Part shown: piece by piece, positions 25,036 to 38,157 of the stretch
Layout of the letters: each line of letters begins with the position of its first letter
Position numbering within the stretch: the first letter of the stretch is position 1
NCBI GenBank assembly: GCA_022457155.1
Contig: JAJGOT010000440.1
Span: 310,001 to 374,000, forward strand
Origin: Cladopsammia gracilis
Lineage: Eukaryota; Cnidaria; Anthozoa; Scleractinia; Dendrophylliidae
DNA: 64,000 bases
Direction: 5' to 3'
Made by a program: the position numbers and the translations under genes
The notes under the pieces: model-generated
The model's input: the letters and a program-made list of their open reading frames with translations, nothing else
What the model was told of the DNA's origin: nothing
Databases searched by the model: none

Positions 25036-27005
25036 AAATTTAATGCTTGTTGTACAGCAAAAATTATGTAGATATTTTCGATCACTCATCATTGCCGTTT
25101 GTAAGATAATGCTTATAGTTGATAGTCGAAATTTCCCTTAAAAATCGCACATCTATTTTCTTAATTGCATCGTACAGGTTTTTTTATTTTTGTTGTTTAA
25201 TCTTTGGAAGTATTAAAAAGAAGTTCGGCTATTTGTCTGGATGTCATTTGTTTCAAAGCTTCTATGTGTTTTGTTGTAAGTTACACATATATCCACAAAA
25301 CGACCTTGTTCTGTGATAAATATGCGTGAACCCGGTTTTGCGCGTGGTACTTTAACAACACTTTGTGAAAGGATTCCTTTTCTTCCACGACCTATTGTAT
25401 ATAAAGGGTATGGCTTTTCTTCAATATGTGATCAACCGACCCAGTTCTCCTCGGGAAGGTCCCGAGTGGTGGGGTTGAAAGTTTAAAAGAATGCTTCACC
25501 ATCTGGCTAGATACATTTATTAGTATCTATAGAAGGAAAGATAAACATTCACGATTCCGAGAAATAGCGAGCCAGATTTAGCTAAAATTTCAGCTAATTC
25601 TTTTACAAACATATTAAAGGCTACGTCAGTTTTACTAGTTATCTCAACCGCACGAGGGCTGGTTACAATAAACTCGTTTGGATTTACAAGTCCCGCAAGA
25701 AATAATTACAACATCCCCATCGTACATTTTTTTAATCTCTCCTTCTAGGCTTAAAGACACTTTTAAAGGAACACTGTAAGATGCCTGCTTTTTTTTTTTT
25801 TATCATCCTCACGATTTCAGGTCTATTCTCTAAGTAGAACAACATAAGATCGCTTCTTGTTGGGTGGTACATTGGAACATACATTATATACCATTTAATC
25901 AAACCGTTGTACCAAGGCTCATAAAAGCAACGATCAGGTACTTTTCTAAGATGAAACTTCAATACATCACACACCTTTGCCATTGTTTTATATGCACAAA
26001 CAGTGCTCGACCTTAACTTTTTAACTTACTAGTCCTTGGGCTAGTGAGGTTTAAAATTTACTAGCCAACAGGCATCACCTGGTAGCCAAGCATTAGGCTT
26101 GAGCTTTCAGTCGCACGCTGCGCTCACTTTTATTTCGGTCGCATTCCGCGCTCACTTCATTTTGATCAAATGGCGGACTGTCCGTGAGTTACTGGGCCCC
26201 ACTAGTGTTCAGTCTTCCCAGCAGTCTTTTGCTGGAGTCGGCCATGGAGTTATCCATTGTAAAATGCGAGAAACTTTCTTTCTTTCTTTCCTTTTCTATC
26301 TCTTTGGCGATCAACTAAATTTTTTCTCTATTTATCTTTTCGAAACCTCCTCTAACACGACTAGCCCAGTGGCTAGTGGTCCTCAAATTTTACTAGCCCA
26401 AGCCCAACTTTTACTAGCCCTGGGCTAGTGGACTACCGCTAAGGATATAGACAAAGGATATAGTTTTCTTAAATTGGTTGTCTCACCCATATCAATTGTT
26501 CCAAGAAGCTGCCGAGGAATGTGATTGTTTATTATACAGGGGGTTAAATTATTACGGATTTTTCGTGCTGTTGATGTCTTCAACCGGTTTCGGGCGGTTA
26601 GCTGCTTTCGGTTGCTTCAGACCAGTTCAAACCGCTTTCGGGCGGTTAAAACTGGTTTATACAGCTTTCAGCTGCTTTAGGTCGCTTTCGACTGGTTTAA
26701 ACCGGTTTGAAACAAAGAGATGTATAAACTTGTGTGAGTGCTGCAAGTTATTTAAATAAGGCTCCATAGGGGTGAATTATGGATATAAAGTTGTTCAAAT
26801 AATCTTCCGTGGGGTATAATTACCGGCTCAGAAAAAACAGTATTTGAGAAGCAGTACCCTATATACTACTACCCCCCCCCCCTTCCTTTTTGCAGGCATA
26901 TGTAACCAAGGTACATACTAAAATCGCTCCTTCCTTTCTTTGCAGAACTATTTCAGACATTACAAGAACTAGCTCAGATACTGAAAACGTAGCTCATCTC
27001 CTTCA
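25036..27005. other. Spacer upstream of the fucosidase gene
   Basis: No recognised gene. A minus-strand 83-codon frame at 25732-25983 has no identifiable domain. 26020-26440 is rich in CTAGCCC and GGGCTAGT blocks. A degenerate short repeat built on CCGCTTTCGGGCGGTT lies at about 26578-26715. A run of about 12 C occurs near 26873. An acceptor-like TTTCTTTGCAG at 26945 may end a 5' untranslated intron of the downstream gene. Confidence 0.4.
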
Positions 27006-30000
27006 ATGAGTCTTCCAAGTTTTATTATTTTGCTCTGCTTCCTCCCCCTGGTATCAAGTCGATACCAACCCACATGGGAGTCACTGGATGCATGATCCCT
27101 CCCCCCCTGGTACGATGAGGCCAAGTTTGGTATTTTTATGCACTGGGGTGTGTACTCAGTACCTAGTTTTGGATCCGAGTGGTTCTGGAAGTACTGGAAA
27201 GGAATGCAAAAGCCTGAATATGTGGAATTCATGAAGAAGAACTACCCACCCAACTTTGAGTATGCAGATTTTGCTCCAATGTTCAGGGCAGAATTCTATG
27301 ATCCTGTCGCATGGGCAAAGCTTTTGACACAATCTGGTGCCAGGTCGGTTAACATCATGTCATGAAATATATTAGAATGCATGTTCTCCATTCAGTTGTT
27401 GTTTTCCTAAAATCTAGGAATTCCCAATAATTACAAGTAAACTGTTACATATCATTAATTTGCAAGTGTTCCTTAATTTTTTATTAATGCTGCCGGAACG
27501 AAAGTCTGTACTCTATGAGAAAAGTACATTGTAGGACACCCAGCACTGGAACTTTACATGATAATGGCACATGTGTGAGTTTTTTACAAAAGTCATATAC
27601 CACATCTACACGAAGGGACTGTGAATGGACACTTCATGCCGAATGACATACAGCATTGACAAAAACAGAACTACCAAGACAAAAATTGATCATCAATGGC
27701 AGCTGGGCACAGTGAGAGTGCACCACAGCCTCCATGATATGGAAATCAATTTACAGTGTACCCCCCCCCCCCCCCTTCCTTCATAGACACCCTGTTAATG
27801 TGGATGCCCTTAATATAAATTGCTTAACAGACAGTTTTTTTGGCCCTGTAGGTGAACTTTCTGCACTTTTGTATCTTATTCTATGCTCTTTGTTATCTTA
27901 GATATGTAGTTCTGACCAGTAAACATCATGAAGGTTGGACAAACTGGAGATCTAATGTCTCGTGGAACTGGAACTCTGTTGATAATGGACCTCACATGGA
28001 TCTTGTGGGTAAGAATCTTGCAATCAGGCCATAAATATTATTGCTCCCCTGTCCAGCAGCAGATTGTTGGGGAGGGCACTTTCTGTTTATCTTTGTACCA
28101 AAAATCACTGATTTTGTATATATGCCTATGCTTGTTTTGTATTTTTTTTTTTCACATTTGCATTCACAGTGATGGGAAACCATTGTGAATTACAGTATTA
28201 GATTAGATTGGGGGGGGGGGGGGGGGTCACAGAGGAGGGGTGGATGAAAAATGACAGGCTACAGTTAGATTGAAAGTAAACTCTTTCTATACTAGTTGCA
28301 AAGTTGTTTTTAACAAGTCTAGCAAAATGGTTTTCAATATTAAGCATACTGGCCCCGCCACCAAAATAATCCAGATTCTGATGATTTCATTCTAAGGCCC
28401 TGCCACCAAACTAATCCAGATTCTGATGATTTTATTCATTAAGGTATGCTTGGTGATGCCATAAGACAGCATTCCAATATTACATTTGGACTGTATCATT
28501 CTCTCTATGAGTGGTTCAATCCACTCTATTTAAAGGATTTGGCCAATAACTTTACGACACAGGAATATGTCAAGGTACACTTAATAAGTCTGATATTACA
28601 TTCCTATTATTAAACTAGGGCTTGGTGGAAAATAGGTTATTTTAATATTGCTTTTGCTGAGTTTTAGGCGAATAATTTCTATCTTCTTCACATAATTTTT
28701 AGACTTACATGTATGTTGGGTACCAATGTTCATATGGTTATTGTGCACACAGTGAAAACCTTGCAGAGTCCCTTAAACACAATAAGACTGGCAATAGTAA
28801 TCCTACAGTGCTACATGTATGTTAACCCACAACTCTCTCGTCTAAATGTAGTTGAAAGTTTACTTAATAAAGTCACTGAACTGAGGATTATTAGTTGCAC
28901 ATGTTATCATGCCGTGAATGCTCTGGGGTAAATAAATTGTTCATATCCATAATTTTTAAACATTGTACTTGACAGGAAATTTGCATGCCAGAGCTGTTTG
29001 ATCTGATCAACACTTATAAACCTGATTATTTGTGGTCAGATGGTGCAAGTGGACCTTACACATATTGGATGAGTAGAGAGTTCCTTGCATGGCTTTATAA
29101 TGACAGGTAAACATGGCTGTGACATAACCATGAGCACAATAAACTGAATGCATGAAGGTGGAAAAAAATATTTCCATGCCATTCTCGAGCTGACTGGACA
29201 AGGCAGCTAGTTGGCTAATCAGGCATGGATTTACTTTAGCTGTCTCAACTGAAAATTACCATCTTCTTACAGCCATGCTCCGTCACGCGTGACCAGTAAT
29301 CCACGAGACTGAAATAAACATTTGAATATTCCTTTGTAACGTCCGAGATTTGAATGAAACCTTAAAGATCTTGCTGGAAAACACTTTGAAAGTCACGAGT
29401 TAACGGGAAAATAACTTCGCTACACCCATAAAAAACCTAACATTGTTCGGATATGTAACATTTAAAGTCAAATGATATTTTGTTGTTCTTTGTTTCCGAA
29501 AATGCGGTAAAATTCTGACGGGAATTCCGAATCTCGGAATGAATCTACAAAACCGACGCGCAAACTTGAAAACTCCATTCAAATTTTCAAAAATACTAGT
29601 CACGCGTGACGGAGCATGGCTGTAAATGTTACCATGTCGCACATTTTGTGGAAATGATCATAGTCGTGACATGTCCATGAGAGACTGGACTTGACTGAGG
29701 CTTGTATAGAGTGCACACATCTGCGAACTGTGCTGCTTGCTTTGGGCCAAAATAACAACAATGTATATTTCATGCACAGAATGTATATTTCATGTACATT
29801 GGTATGTGTATTTATATGGAACAATAAAAAAGTGTTTATGAAACAAACAGTAACAAAAACAATACTGTGACAGCTAAGAAAATGTTTCAAGTGCCAGAAT
29901 TGTAAATAATTTTTAAATGCGCTGATTTTGCAGCCCTGTTAAAGACACCATTGTTACAAATGATCGCTGGTGTGACAATGGATGTACTTGCCATCATGGT

Positions 30001-32225
30001 GGTGTGTACACATGCCAGGATCGCTATAATCCAGGTAATTACTCCTACAATGTTTAGGCAAGAATATGTATTAAAAGGGCTGTTATCAACCTCGTTCGCA
30101 GAGCCTTCTCTGCTCAACGGATGGAGCGAAGAAACCTCTGATCAAGACTGTCAAAATACTCTACTAAGAATCATGAAGTACTTTTGTCATGTGATATATG
30201 ATGAAATGCTGTCTTCCAAAGTTATTTTCAGTGATTTGGCAGATCTGAACTTAAAGAAGCAAAAACAGAAACCAGGGCAAAAAGAAATGAATAAACCCAT
30301 AATTCTCTGAGTCCAAAATCCGGCAAAATTATTTACAAAATCTGCCGATCGGTAGACATATTCACCCCCCTCACTAACTAAATGCTCTATTTCTTAAAAA
30401 GGCAAACTTCAGAATCACAAATGGGAAAATGCTCTGACAGTGGACACGGGTTCATGGGGATATAGACGCAATGTGGACATTAACTCCTATTTGACCATCA
30501 ATCAACTGTTATACCAACTGGCTTCTACTGTCAGGTGAGAAGATAAAGACTAAGAGCACTTTGCACTTGTCAAGAGTGATTTAGATATAGATTGAATAGT
30601 TATTTTTTCCTAAATGTCATTAAGGGGGATTAAAAAAGTTACGGCTGACTTGTTTTAAAGAAGGGATATATAAGGAAAAAAACTGTTTTTGAAACGCCAA
30701 CAGTTGATACCCTTGCAAAGCACCCCATGTCGGTGGCAGATTGTTTTCGGTGTTCATCTATGTACTTAAATTATTAACTTCAAATTCTAATTTTAAATAT
30801 TTCTTATTTTCTAAATTTCACAAATCTTCCTCCTCTTTTTTCTTTTCTCAAACACTCTCAAAAATCACCAAAACATTACATAGCATTCATCTATTAACCA
30901 ATAATGCCATTTTTCAATTTCTTGAAATGTTAACGCATTAATTCCATAAACCGATCTCAAGTAGCGAAAAAATACATGTAAGTGTAACTCCTCCTTAAAA
31001 TGGTGGAATTTACTTCTATTTATGAATTCATCAGTCTGGCCAGCTAGTTGTGACGCTGGTAAATGCCCTAACAATATCAATGAAACTTGTCCAATAACTG
31101 GTATAGGAAACTTCCTAGAAATGGATTCCTCATGGATTTTGCAGAGGTTTCGAACATGTTCGAAGCTGATGTGACTTGGCGGCGATTTTTGGAAAATCAC
31201 AGAAAATCGCAGCAAATATTGCACAGAAATTGCCGCTATTTTACATTTGAGACAAAAGTTGCGACAAAAATCGAATGTATAGATAGGCCTTTAGTTTCAT
31301 CCACAGACTCGAAAGTTATAACCTGGGCATGTCATTGGACTCGTGGTTAGTTTAAGCAATTTGCTTCTTCTGTTTCATTTATTTTGATTAGCTGTGGTGG
31401 AAACATGTTGTTGAATGTTGGTCCAACTGCAGATGGTCGCATCATCCCAGCATTTGAGGAGCGTCTGCTGCAAATGGGAGAATGGCTGTCTGTGAATGGT
31501 GACGCAATTTACAGCAGTAAACCTTGGAAAGCTCAGAATGACACCATTAACAAAGATGTCTGGTATGTTAAATAAGCAAACAGAGATTTTTCTGGTTGTA
31601 GATGTAACTGGGCGTATAATTTCTTTTAACTGTTCATTCTTTTGTCTGCAAAACCTGTCACCTGAAGTCCCTCCCCCACAAAAAATGTATCAAAAATAAA
31701 AACTGCAATTGCACGCTTTGTAGATCAGCTACATATGTCAAAATTGAACAGAAAAATCTTTTACCTGATCTCTCCAGTTTACAAATAAATTATTCATAAT
31801 ACAAATACTATAACGTAAATTACTTGACAACAGGTTACAAAGTATTTTGTTTTCTGCAGTATCGTTGTTTTTTTTTTTCAAAACTGGTGGATTTACCATG
31901 AAAGGTCTATTGGAAATGTTAGTTTAGTTACCAACAGACATGTTTAAGTGTCATACAATCGCTTTTTTTTTCTCTCTTCAGGTATACTTCTAAAGCTGGT
32001 GTAGTGTATGCCATTTTACTGGAGTGGCCTTCAACTGACCAGCTTACTCTAGGAGCTCCAATATCTACTAACTACACTCAAGTTACCATGTTGGGTTATG
32101 AAGGAAAGTTTGATTGGAAGCCATCAACCGACAAAGGTGGCATCATAATTACCTTGCCTGCTATCCCTGTCAACAAGCTCCCATCCAAGTGGGCTTGGGT
32201 TTTCAAGCTCGAGAAAATTGTGTGA
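27006..32225 (+). CDS. FUCA: Alpha-L-fucosidase (GH29), 8 exons, nonsense codon in exon 1
   Basis: Encodes a GH29 alpha-L-fucosidase, which removes terminal fucose from glycans in the lysosome or outside the cell. Exons: 27006-27343, 27902-28008, 28444-28574, 28976-29106, 29934-30034, 30402-30534, 31392-31562, 31982-32225. All introns are GT-AG and all phases join, giving 451 codons, near the usual length. Residues 1-18 look like a signal peptide. [18 protein letters not shown] (43-60), KHHEGWTNW (120-128) and DYLWSDG (Asp214, expected nucleophile) match the family. The C-terminal domain ends [11 protein letters not shown]. Codon 30 (27093-27095) is TGA where related proteins have Arg (LDxRPLP), a change explained by one C-to-T in CGA. 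The rest is intact. It may be a null allele, a recent pseudogene or an assembly error. The next Met (45) would lose the signal peptide and N-terminus. Confidence 0.93.
28351..28440 (+). repeat. 45-bp tandem duplication at a splice acceptor
   Basis: GGCCCYGCCACCAAA-containing units at 28351-28395 and 28396-28440 are near-identical. The second merges into the real acceptor of fucosidase exon 3 (TTCATTAAG). The first ends TTCTAAG, a possible decoy acceptor. Confidence 0.8.
29270..29622. mobile_element. MITE in fucosidase intron 4
   Basis: The inverted ends CAGCCATGCTCCGTCACGCG and the complement are bordered by TA on both sides (29268-29269, 29623-29624). It is 353 bp with no transposase. The CAG start and TA target fit Tc1/mariner-type ends. 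It lies inside the intron between exons 4 and 5, clear of the splice sites. Confidence 0.85.
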
Positions 32226-32299
32226 AGCATCGACAGAAGTAATTTGCAGACACCTTATAAACGTTCTATTTTGAAGAACAATTACGAATTGATTTCAGA

Positions 32300-32305
32300 A
32301 ATAAA
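32300..32305 (+). terminator. Polyadenylation signal of the fucosidase gene
   Basis: AATAAA lies 75 bp after the stop codon, with T-rich sequence downstream. Position and motif fit a canonical signal. Confidence 0.6.
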
Positions 32306-34250
32306 ACTAACATCAACAAACGACGGCTTAAATAACCAATCACTTTTTTGGACCTTTTCAGCATGTCAATCAAAACAAAACTCACCAGTGACGTAATTGT
32401 GCATCATCAAATGACAAATTCTTTCACTTGACTCAAAAACTGAATTGAGCTCAGGCTGTTGAAACAGTCTGGGCTGAGACAGTACAAACACGATAGTAAC
32501 GACAAGCAAAACTTCAGTTAAATTAGGGTTCTTCAAACTGTTCGCGATTATTCCAATGCATCCATTTGTTTTATGTAGCTGAACTGTCCAGGTTCATATA
32601 AGAATGGATAATTTATCGTCATGCGATTCACGTTATCCAAAAAACCTGAATTTGGTCATTACAGTGCTACAAACCCACTGTTTTGCGACCCTTCCGTCGT
32701 GTGAGGAACGTTTAAACGATAGGAGCCGTTTATTGGCAGTTTGTTGGGGTGCTTTTCCAGAAATTTGGGTTGGAATCTCTGAAATTTCTGTTTGGGAAAA
32801 CGTTGTTCCATTTCGTTTCAATCCTGGAACTTACAAGGAAAACGAGAAACGTGGCAATGGAACAAGAAAATCCATTCGAAAAGCGTTTACCACTTACGGG
32901 AGGTTATTTTAGACTCTGGACCACGAATAGGTGTCCGTGCCCGCTTACGGGAAGTTAAAAACGTAGTGTTGGAGAGGATAAATCGCCGGGACCGCGGTTT
33001 GGTGTCCGCTCAAAGGAGGTGTCCGTTTGTATAAGCAACAGTAGCGTAGATAAAGTAAAAGATAATGCAATAAGCTATATTAAAAAAAATAGATACGATG
33101 ATTATGTATAGTAGTCGTTGTAGGTTATTCCATCCAAGATGGATGCAATAGAGGGGGAATTAATGGCTACGAACTCAAGCACGGAGTTCTAAAAATGCAC
33201 GCGGCTAATAGTAATTTGATGATTTATATACTTATAAAACACGGGGAAGGACATAGATAACTAATACATTGTTTTTCAATCAAACCTGGTGAAGTGAAAC
33301 AAAGATGGTTACTTACGAGTGATCAGGCCTCCTCAAAGTCTAAAACTCGAAACACATAACGTTCGAAAAGATTTGTTATGGAATTATCGCCCCTTTGTCA
33401 TAAGTTCTGACTTAGGAAACAGGGAGCGAATTCACGAAGCCTTCCTAAGTATTGTTTCTTAACAATAGTCGTTTGCTAGTAATAGTAATTAGAATGAGTG
33501 GAGTACAATTCAGTAATCGGGCGAATAATTTCAAATCACGCGCGAGGACGATAGAGTTTCATTCGGCCGGACTGAATTTGTGTAATACGTAGTTTTTTTT
33601 TCATTTCATTTTTGTACAAGATGTAAATACATCTGCTTTGCTGTATTTTAGTTGTGTATTTTACCATTGTTGTCATTTGGTTGTCATTTAAGTTAAAATC
33701 AAGCTGTACAGCCTAAAGAGCGTAATAAACAACACCACACTTAACTTCTACTTGTAGCCTTTATTTGAGTTTAGTCTGAATTTTCGCCGTCTCTGGTTGC
33801 TTACTCCCGACCCCGCTTATAAAGCAGTGCTGCTCAGAGGATAGCTACATCTGATACCAACCGCTGTGCTAACGAACTATAATTCGTAGAGAAATCTGCA
33901 CAAACGATTTTATAGCAAGTAAATGATAGCTCACTTTTTTTACGAGCGAAAGTGATCGGCTCCGCCATGTCCGCAGTTCGACGAAAAACAGTCCTTTTTC
34001 AATATCGAAAATGACCATGCAATATGAAATTGTTTCTTTTCATTTCCTGTTTCTCGTTCAGTGGAAACACGTTCCCCGTTTCATGAGCACTTTGAACAAG
34101 CATCAGTCGGGCGGTTTGCGCAGTCAGTCTTTTTCACCACACATCTGTGCATGTCACCGACTGTGTTTCGTCCTTTTGTTATGCGACGAGTCTCGTGATG
34201 ATCCAGGCCCCTTGATCCAAAACGAAGGAGATGGGCATGGTGACCACTGG
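32306..34250. other. Tail-to-tail spacer between fucosidase and DDX56
   Basis: No gene. 32900-33035 holds diverged GGTGTCCG/GCTTACGGGA blocks similar in style to the MITE at 14491. An AATAAA on the minus strand (plus-strand TTTATT, about 33760) could serve as the DDX56 polyadenylation signal, giving a ~490-nt 3' UTR. Confidence 0.4.
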
Positions 34251-37200
34251 CTAACCTTTCTTGCCTTTTGCATGTCCCTGTAAGAATAAAAGACCTTTTT
34301 AACCGTTTTCCTCTGCAAGTTAACCCTTTAACTCCCAGGAGTGCAAAAAATCAAAATTCAAGAAAATCCCAAATGTCATTTTGTAAAATATTGAAAAACA
34401 AATGGCACCACTAAAGAGGTTTCATTTGATTGGTCACACTACAGGCTTTCGTCGACAGACTCAAGTTTACAACTACAGCAATGTCTCCATAATTGATTTT
34501 TAGGCCCCATTTACATGGAAAGACGATGATCCTTGAAGGTTCATTTCGTTTGCACGCATAAATGCGGTTTCCAAGATCAACTTTTCATTTGGTTTACATG
34601 AAAAATTCGGCAGGATGGGCCCAGTACATTTGAGTTCGGCGCAGTTGCAAAGCAAGACGGCGGGCGACAATAACAAAAGCGAATATAACCCTGGGCTCCC
34701 GAGGCCGTTTACATGGAGCGAGGATGATCCTGGCGCTAGGATCATCCTACCTCTCAGACAGGATGATCCTAGCGCTAGGGCCAAATGCAACCCTTTGCAT
34801 GTAACATGTCGTGTCAGATGATTCTAGTGCTAGGATGATCCTAACACGAGGATCATCCCCTTTTCATGTAAATGCGGTCTTGGAGTGCAAGGGTTAAAAA
34901 GAAAAGAAATGATAACTAAAAGACAACATTGGCCGTATTCCGCGCTGGACCAAATCCGTACACACGCTTAATAGAAAGTGTTCATACCTTATTTCCTTTT
35001 TGCTGATGTTTCTGATATTTGAAACTCTTCAGGGGGTCCAGTTTGCGTTTCTACGAAAAAGAAAAAGATCAAGAAAGGTTAACTGATAAACTTTCAGGAG
35101 GAGGAAGAGAAGGAGGCGACAGCGGTGAGAGCAGGCGACATTAAACCAGCTGAAAATCGGTCTGAGCAATCACCTTCAAACAAAAAGGCTCATTCTTTCA
35201 CGAATATACTACAGCACAGAAACAAGCCAGTTTTTTCCGGCTTGCTTTGCAACTTTGCTTGATTATTTCCTCTGAAGACCTGATAATTTAACAGGTCCCT
35301 GCCGTGCATGTACTTCATAAAGATGCGACAGCAAACAATGCCTGTGTCGTGTGAAACAGCATCTTTATATCTGCGGGTTTCTTTACAAGGGGTGTTCCTT
35401 AAGCTGGATTTCCACTGTCTCGTAATTTTTACGTGCATAAATAAAATAAGAGACTATGTATGAACAGCTAGCGTAAACATAAAAAGTTGAATCGTGCTCA
35501 ACTTTTTTCTTTTGCGCAAGCCGGCTGTTCATACATTGCCCGGGCTCCGTCCACGACGGTGTTCTTGGCAAACTTCAATGGAGCTGCTGTCACTGACAAC
35601 TGACTCTTAATTACTAATAACAATTATATTGTAATTTATTCTTAAAGAGACCGCTGACGAATTGCAATCATCATCTGATTAGATGGAGGCAATTAAAGGG
35701 AGATAGATACTCTTTAATTTCATATACGAATGTAAAACGCTGGAAATATAGCTTTACCCTCAAATGCTTGAAAAAGCAAAGTAAATTAGCTGAATTAAAC
35801 TTTAAAACCTTTACCTTGCCATGAGTATTGTGAGAGCTCTTTTGTGACAACATGTGTGGGCGTCTTCTCTTTCGTGAGAATTTAGCCATAGATGGCCGAA
35901 GAGTCGCGGGAACTGAAATATGGCACAAAAATCAAGTTTTTTGCAGTGACATGTTCTGTTATTTATCCATTTTTTAAAGCAGTGATTTTTGTGGGATAAA
36001 TCAAATTAAACAACTTTATTATTAATCAAAGGCTCCTATGAGCCAACTCGTGAATACAAAACGTCCCGACCCGACCCTCTCCTGTGCGTTTTGCTTCACT
36101 GACCCCACACCCCTTGCGTCCAACTCCCCACCCTCCCCTCCCTCCAACGCTGTCCCGAAGGGTAAGGCAGGTGACCAGTACATATCGCGGGCTCAATGTT
36201 AACAGCCTAACGACCGATGCAAGGAGTTTGTCCCCACCACCATAAATCATTTAACGCTCCGGACCATATTTGTGTAGTTTCTGTACACGAACAAGGAGGC
36301 CAAAATCACGTTAACTTTCTTAAATATTATTCTTGTTTGTCTGAAAAAACATTGATAGAGTTAAAATATCGGGTTTTAAACCATTCATTGAACACCCACC
36401 CTTTCGCTACTGCTTTTGAGAATGTACTAAGCTTTGTAGAATAAGCGGTTGCTTTTTACTATAATTCAATAACTCACCGAGATATTCTGGGACGTTTTTC
36501 AGGTGAGGCTGTATTCTTGTGGGATGAAGATCTTTGTCATGTCTCAGCACTTGCAGGTCTCTTGGATTATCTTCAAAGTATGACTTAGAAAAAAAAAGTT
36601 ACAAAAGCAAACAATTTAATTACAATAACCGGTTAGCGCCTGGAAATTTGAAAAGAGGGGTTAGTTTCTAAAAAACTGTGGTGCTCCGGTGGGAAGTAAC
36701 AAAAATATGGTTTTATCACGCGAGTTGATGAGGTAAATTTGCTGTCGTAAAGATAGTAAAAAAACTGACATTTCGAACGCTATCCCTTCGTCAGAGCATA
36801 GTTAATCGAGGGACTGGTTATGAAACCTTGCAGACTTCGATGGCGACAACAAAGGAGCTACAATTTATGTTGAACCGTACTTGACCGTGCAAATCTTTGG
36901 TTTTTTTGATCACACGCTGTGACTGAATAACTTAACAGCACCATTTCTATTGGTCAGTTGCTCGAACAAAAGTTCAACATCTGTTGTGTTGTGCAGGGTC
37001 AAGGCCGAAAAACGATAACAAAAACATTCTTAGGTTTCATAACCACTGCACTCAGTTCATTAAATATAGCAGATACCACGCAGCTCTTTACAACCTCTAA
37101 TTTCATTGGACCTATATATCATGCAGCTCTATTGTTTTTAGGTCTAGGGTCTATTGTTAGCCATTGTTGTGTTGTTTGTTCTATTGTTTTCTCAGCAAAT

Positions 37201-38117
37201 CAGAGAAGACCTTGTAAGAGCTGCGTACTGCCCCAAATATAGTCAGAGCGAATCAAGGAATTGTGAGTTACTTGTTAGTGGTACATTGAACGGGGAAACT
37301 ACGCTATTGGTGGAAACACGGTAATGTAAGAAACCAAGAATAAATTAGAAAGATGTAAAGTTCATCTTGTCACCAGCATGGGACAAAGGTGAAAAATCTG
37401 AGTCCCGACAGGAGTCAAACCTAGGACCTTCAACACACCGATTAGATCTGTGCTCAAACCGAGCTCTTACTGAGCTCGGTTTGAGCACAGATCTGTATTT
37501 GCTTCGAGCTCTGATTGGTTCAATGGATTGTTTACGACTGCTGTGATTGGTCAGAGTAATTACTGTGATTGGTCAGAGTAATTACTTTGGTTTTGGTTTT
37601 ACTGCTCTACTGAACTGAAGAGTACCGATTTGAATGATTATTTTTTGGTCTTAATTGTGTTGCCCTGGTATAGGGAAAGGCAGGAAGTGTCTTTCTCATT
37701 TCTTTCAACGACACTTGAAATCCAGTTCCTCAAATTTTACAACGTATTTTTTTTCTCTTGTCGTAACAGTTGAAAGGGTTTAGCTCACCTTTAATTTCTC
37801 AGAATTTAATATCTCTGATTTGATTTCCTTGAGTCTTGCTTCTTTTACTGTAGGAAGATCAAAAGGAAATTGTATTAACATTTATAAAAGTCATTAATAA
37901 TTCATAACAGTTATGACAAATCAATAGGTGGTATTTGAGTCACATGTACACCCCTGTAAACCCCAATACAAATCAACTGAGTTGATGAATTATTAAACAG
38001 TAGAATTAACTTGTGATACAGATCTTTATTCATTGTTTCATTTCATAAGTACGATAAAATATTCGCGTCCGATCTGTATGGGCGTTTACAATGGCTCGCC
38101 TTTGGCTCGCCATTGTT

Positions 38118-38157
<40 letters not shown>

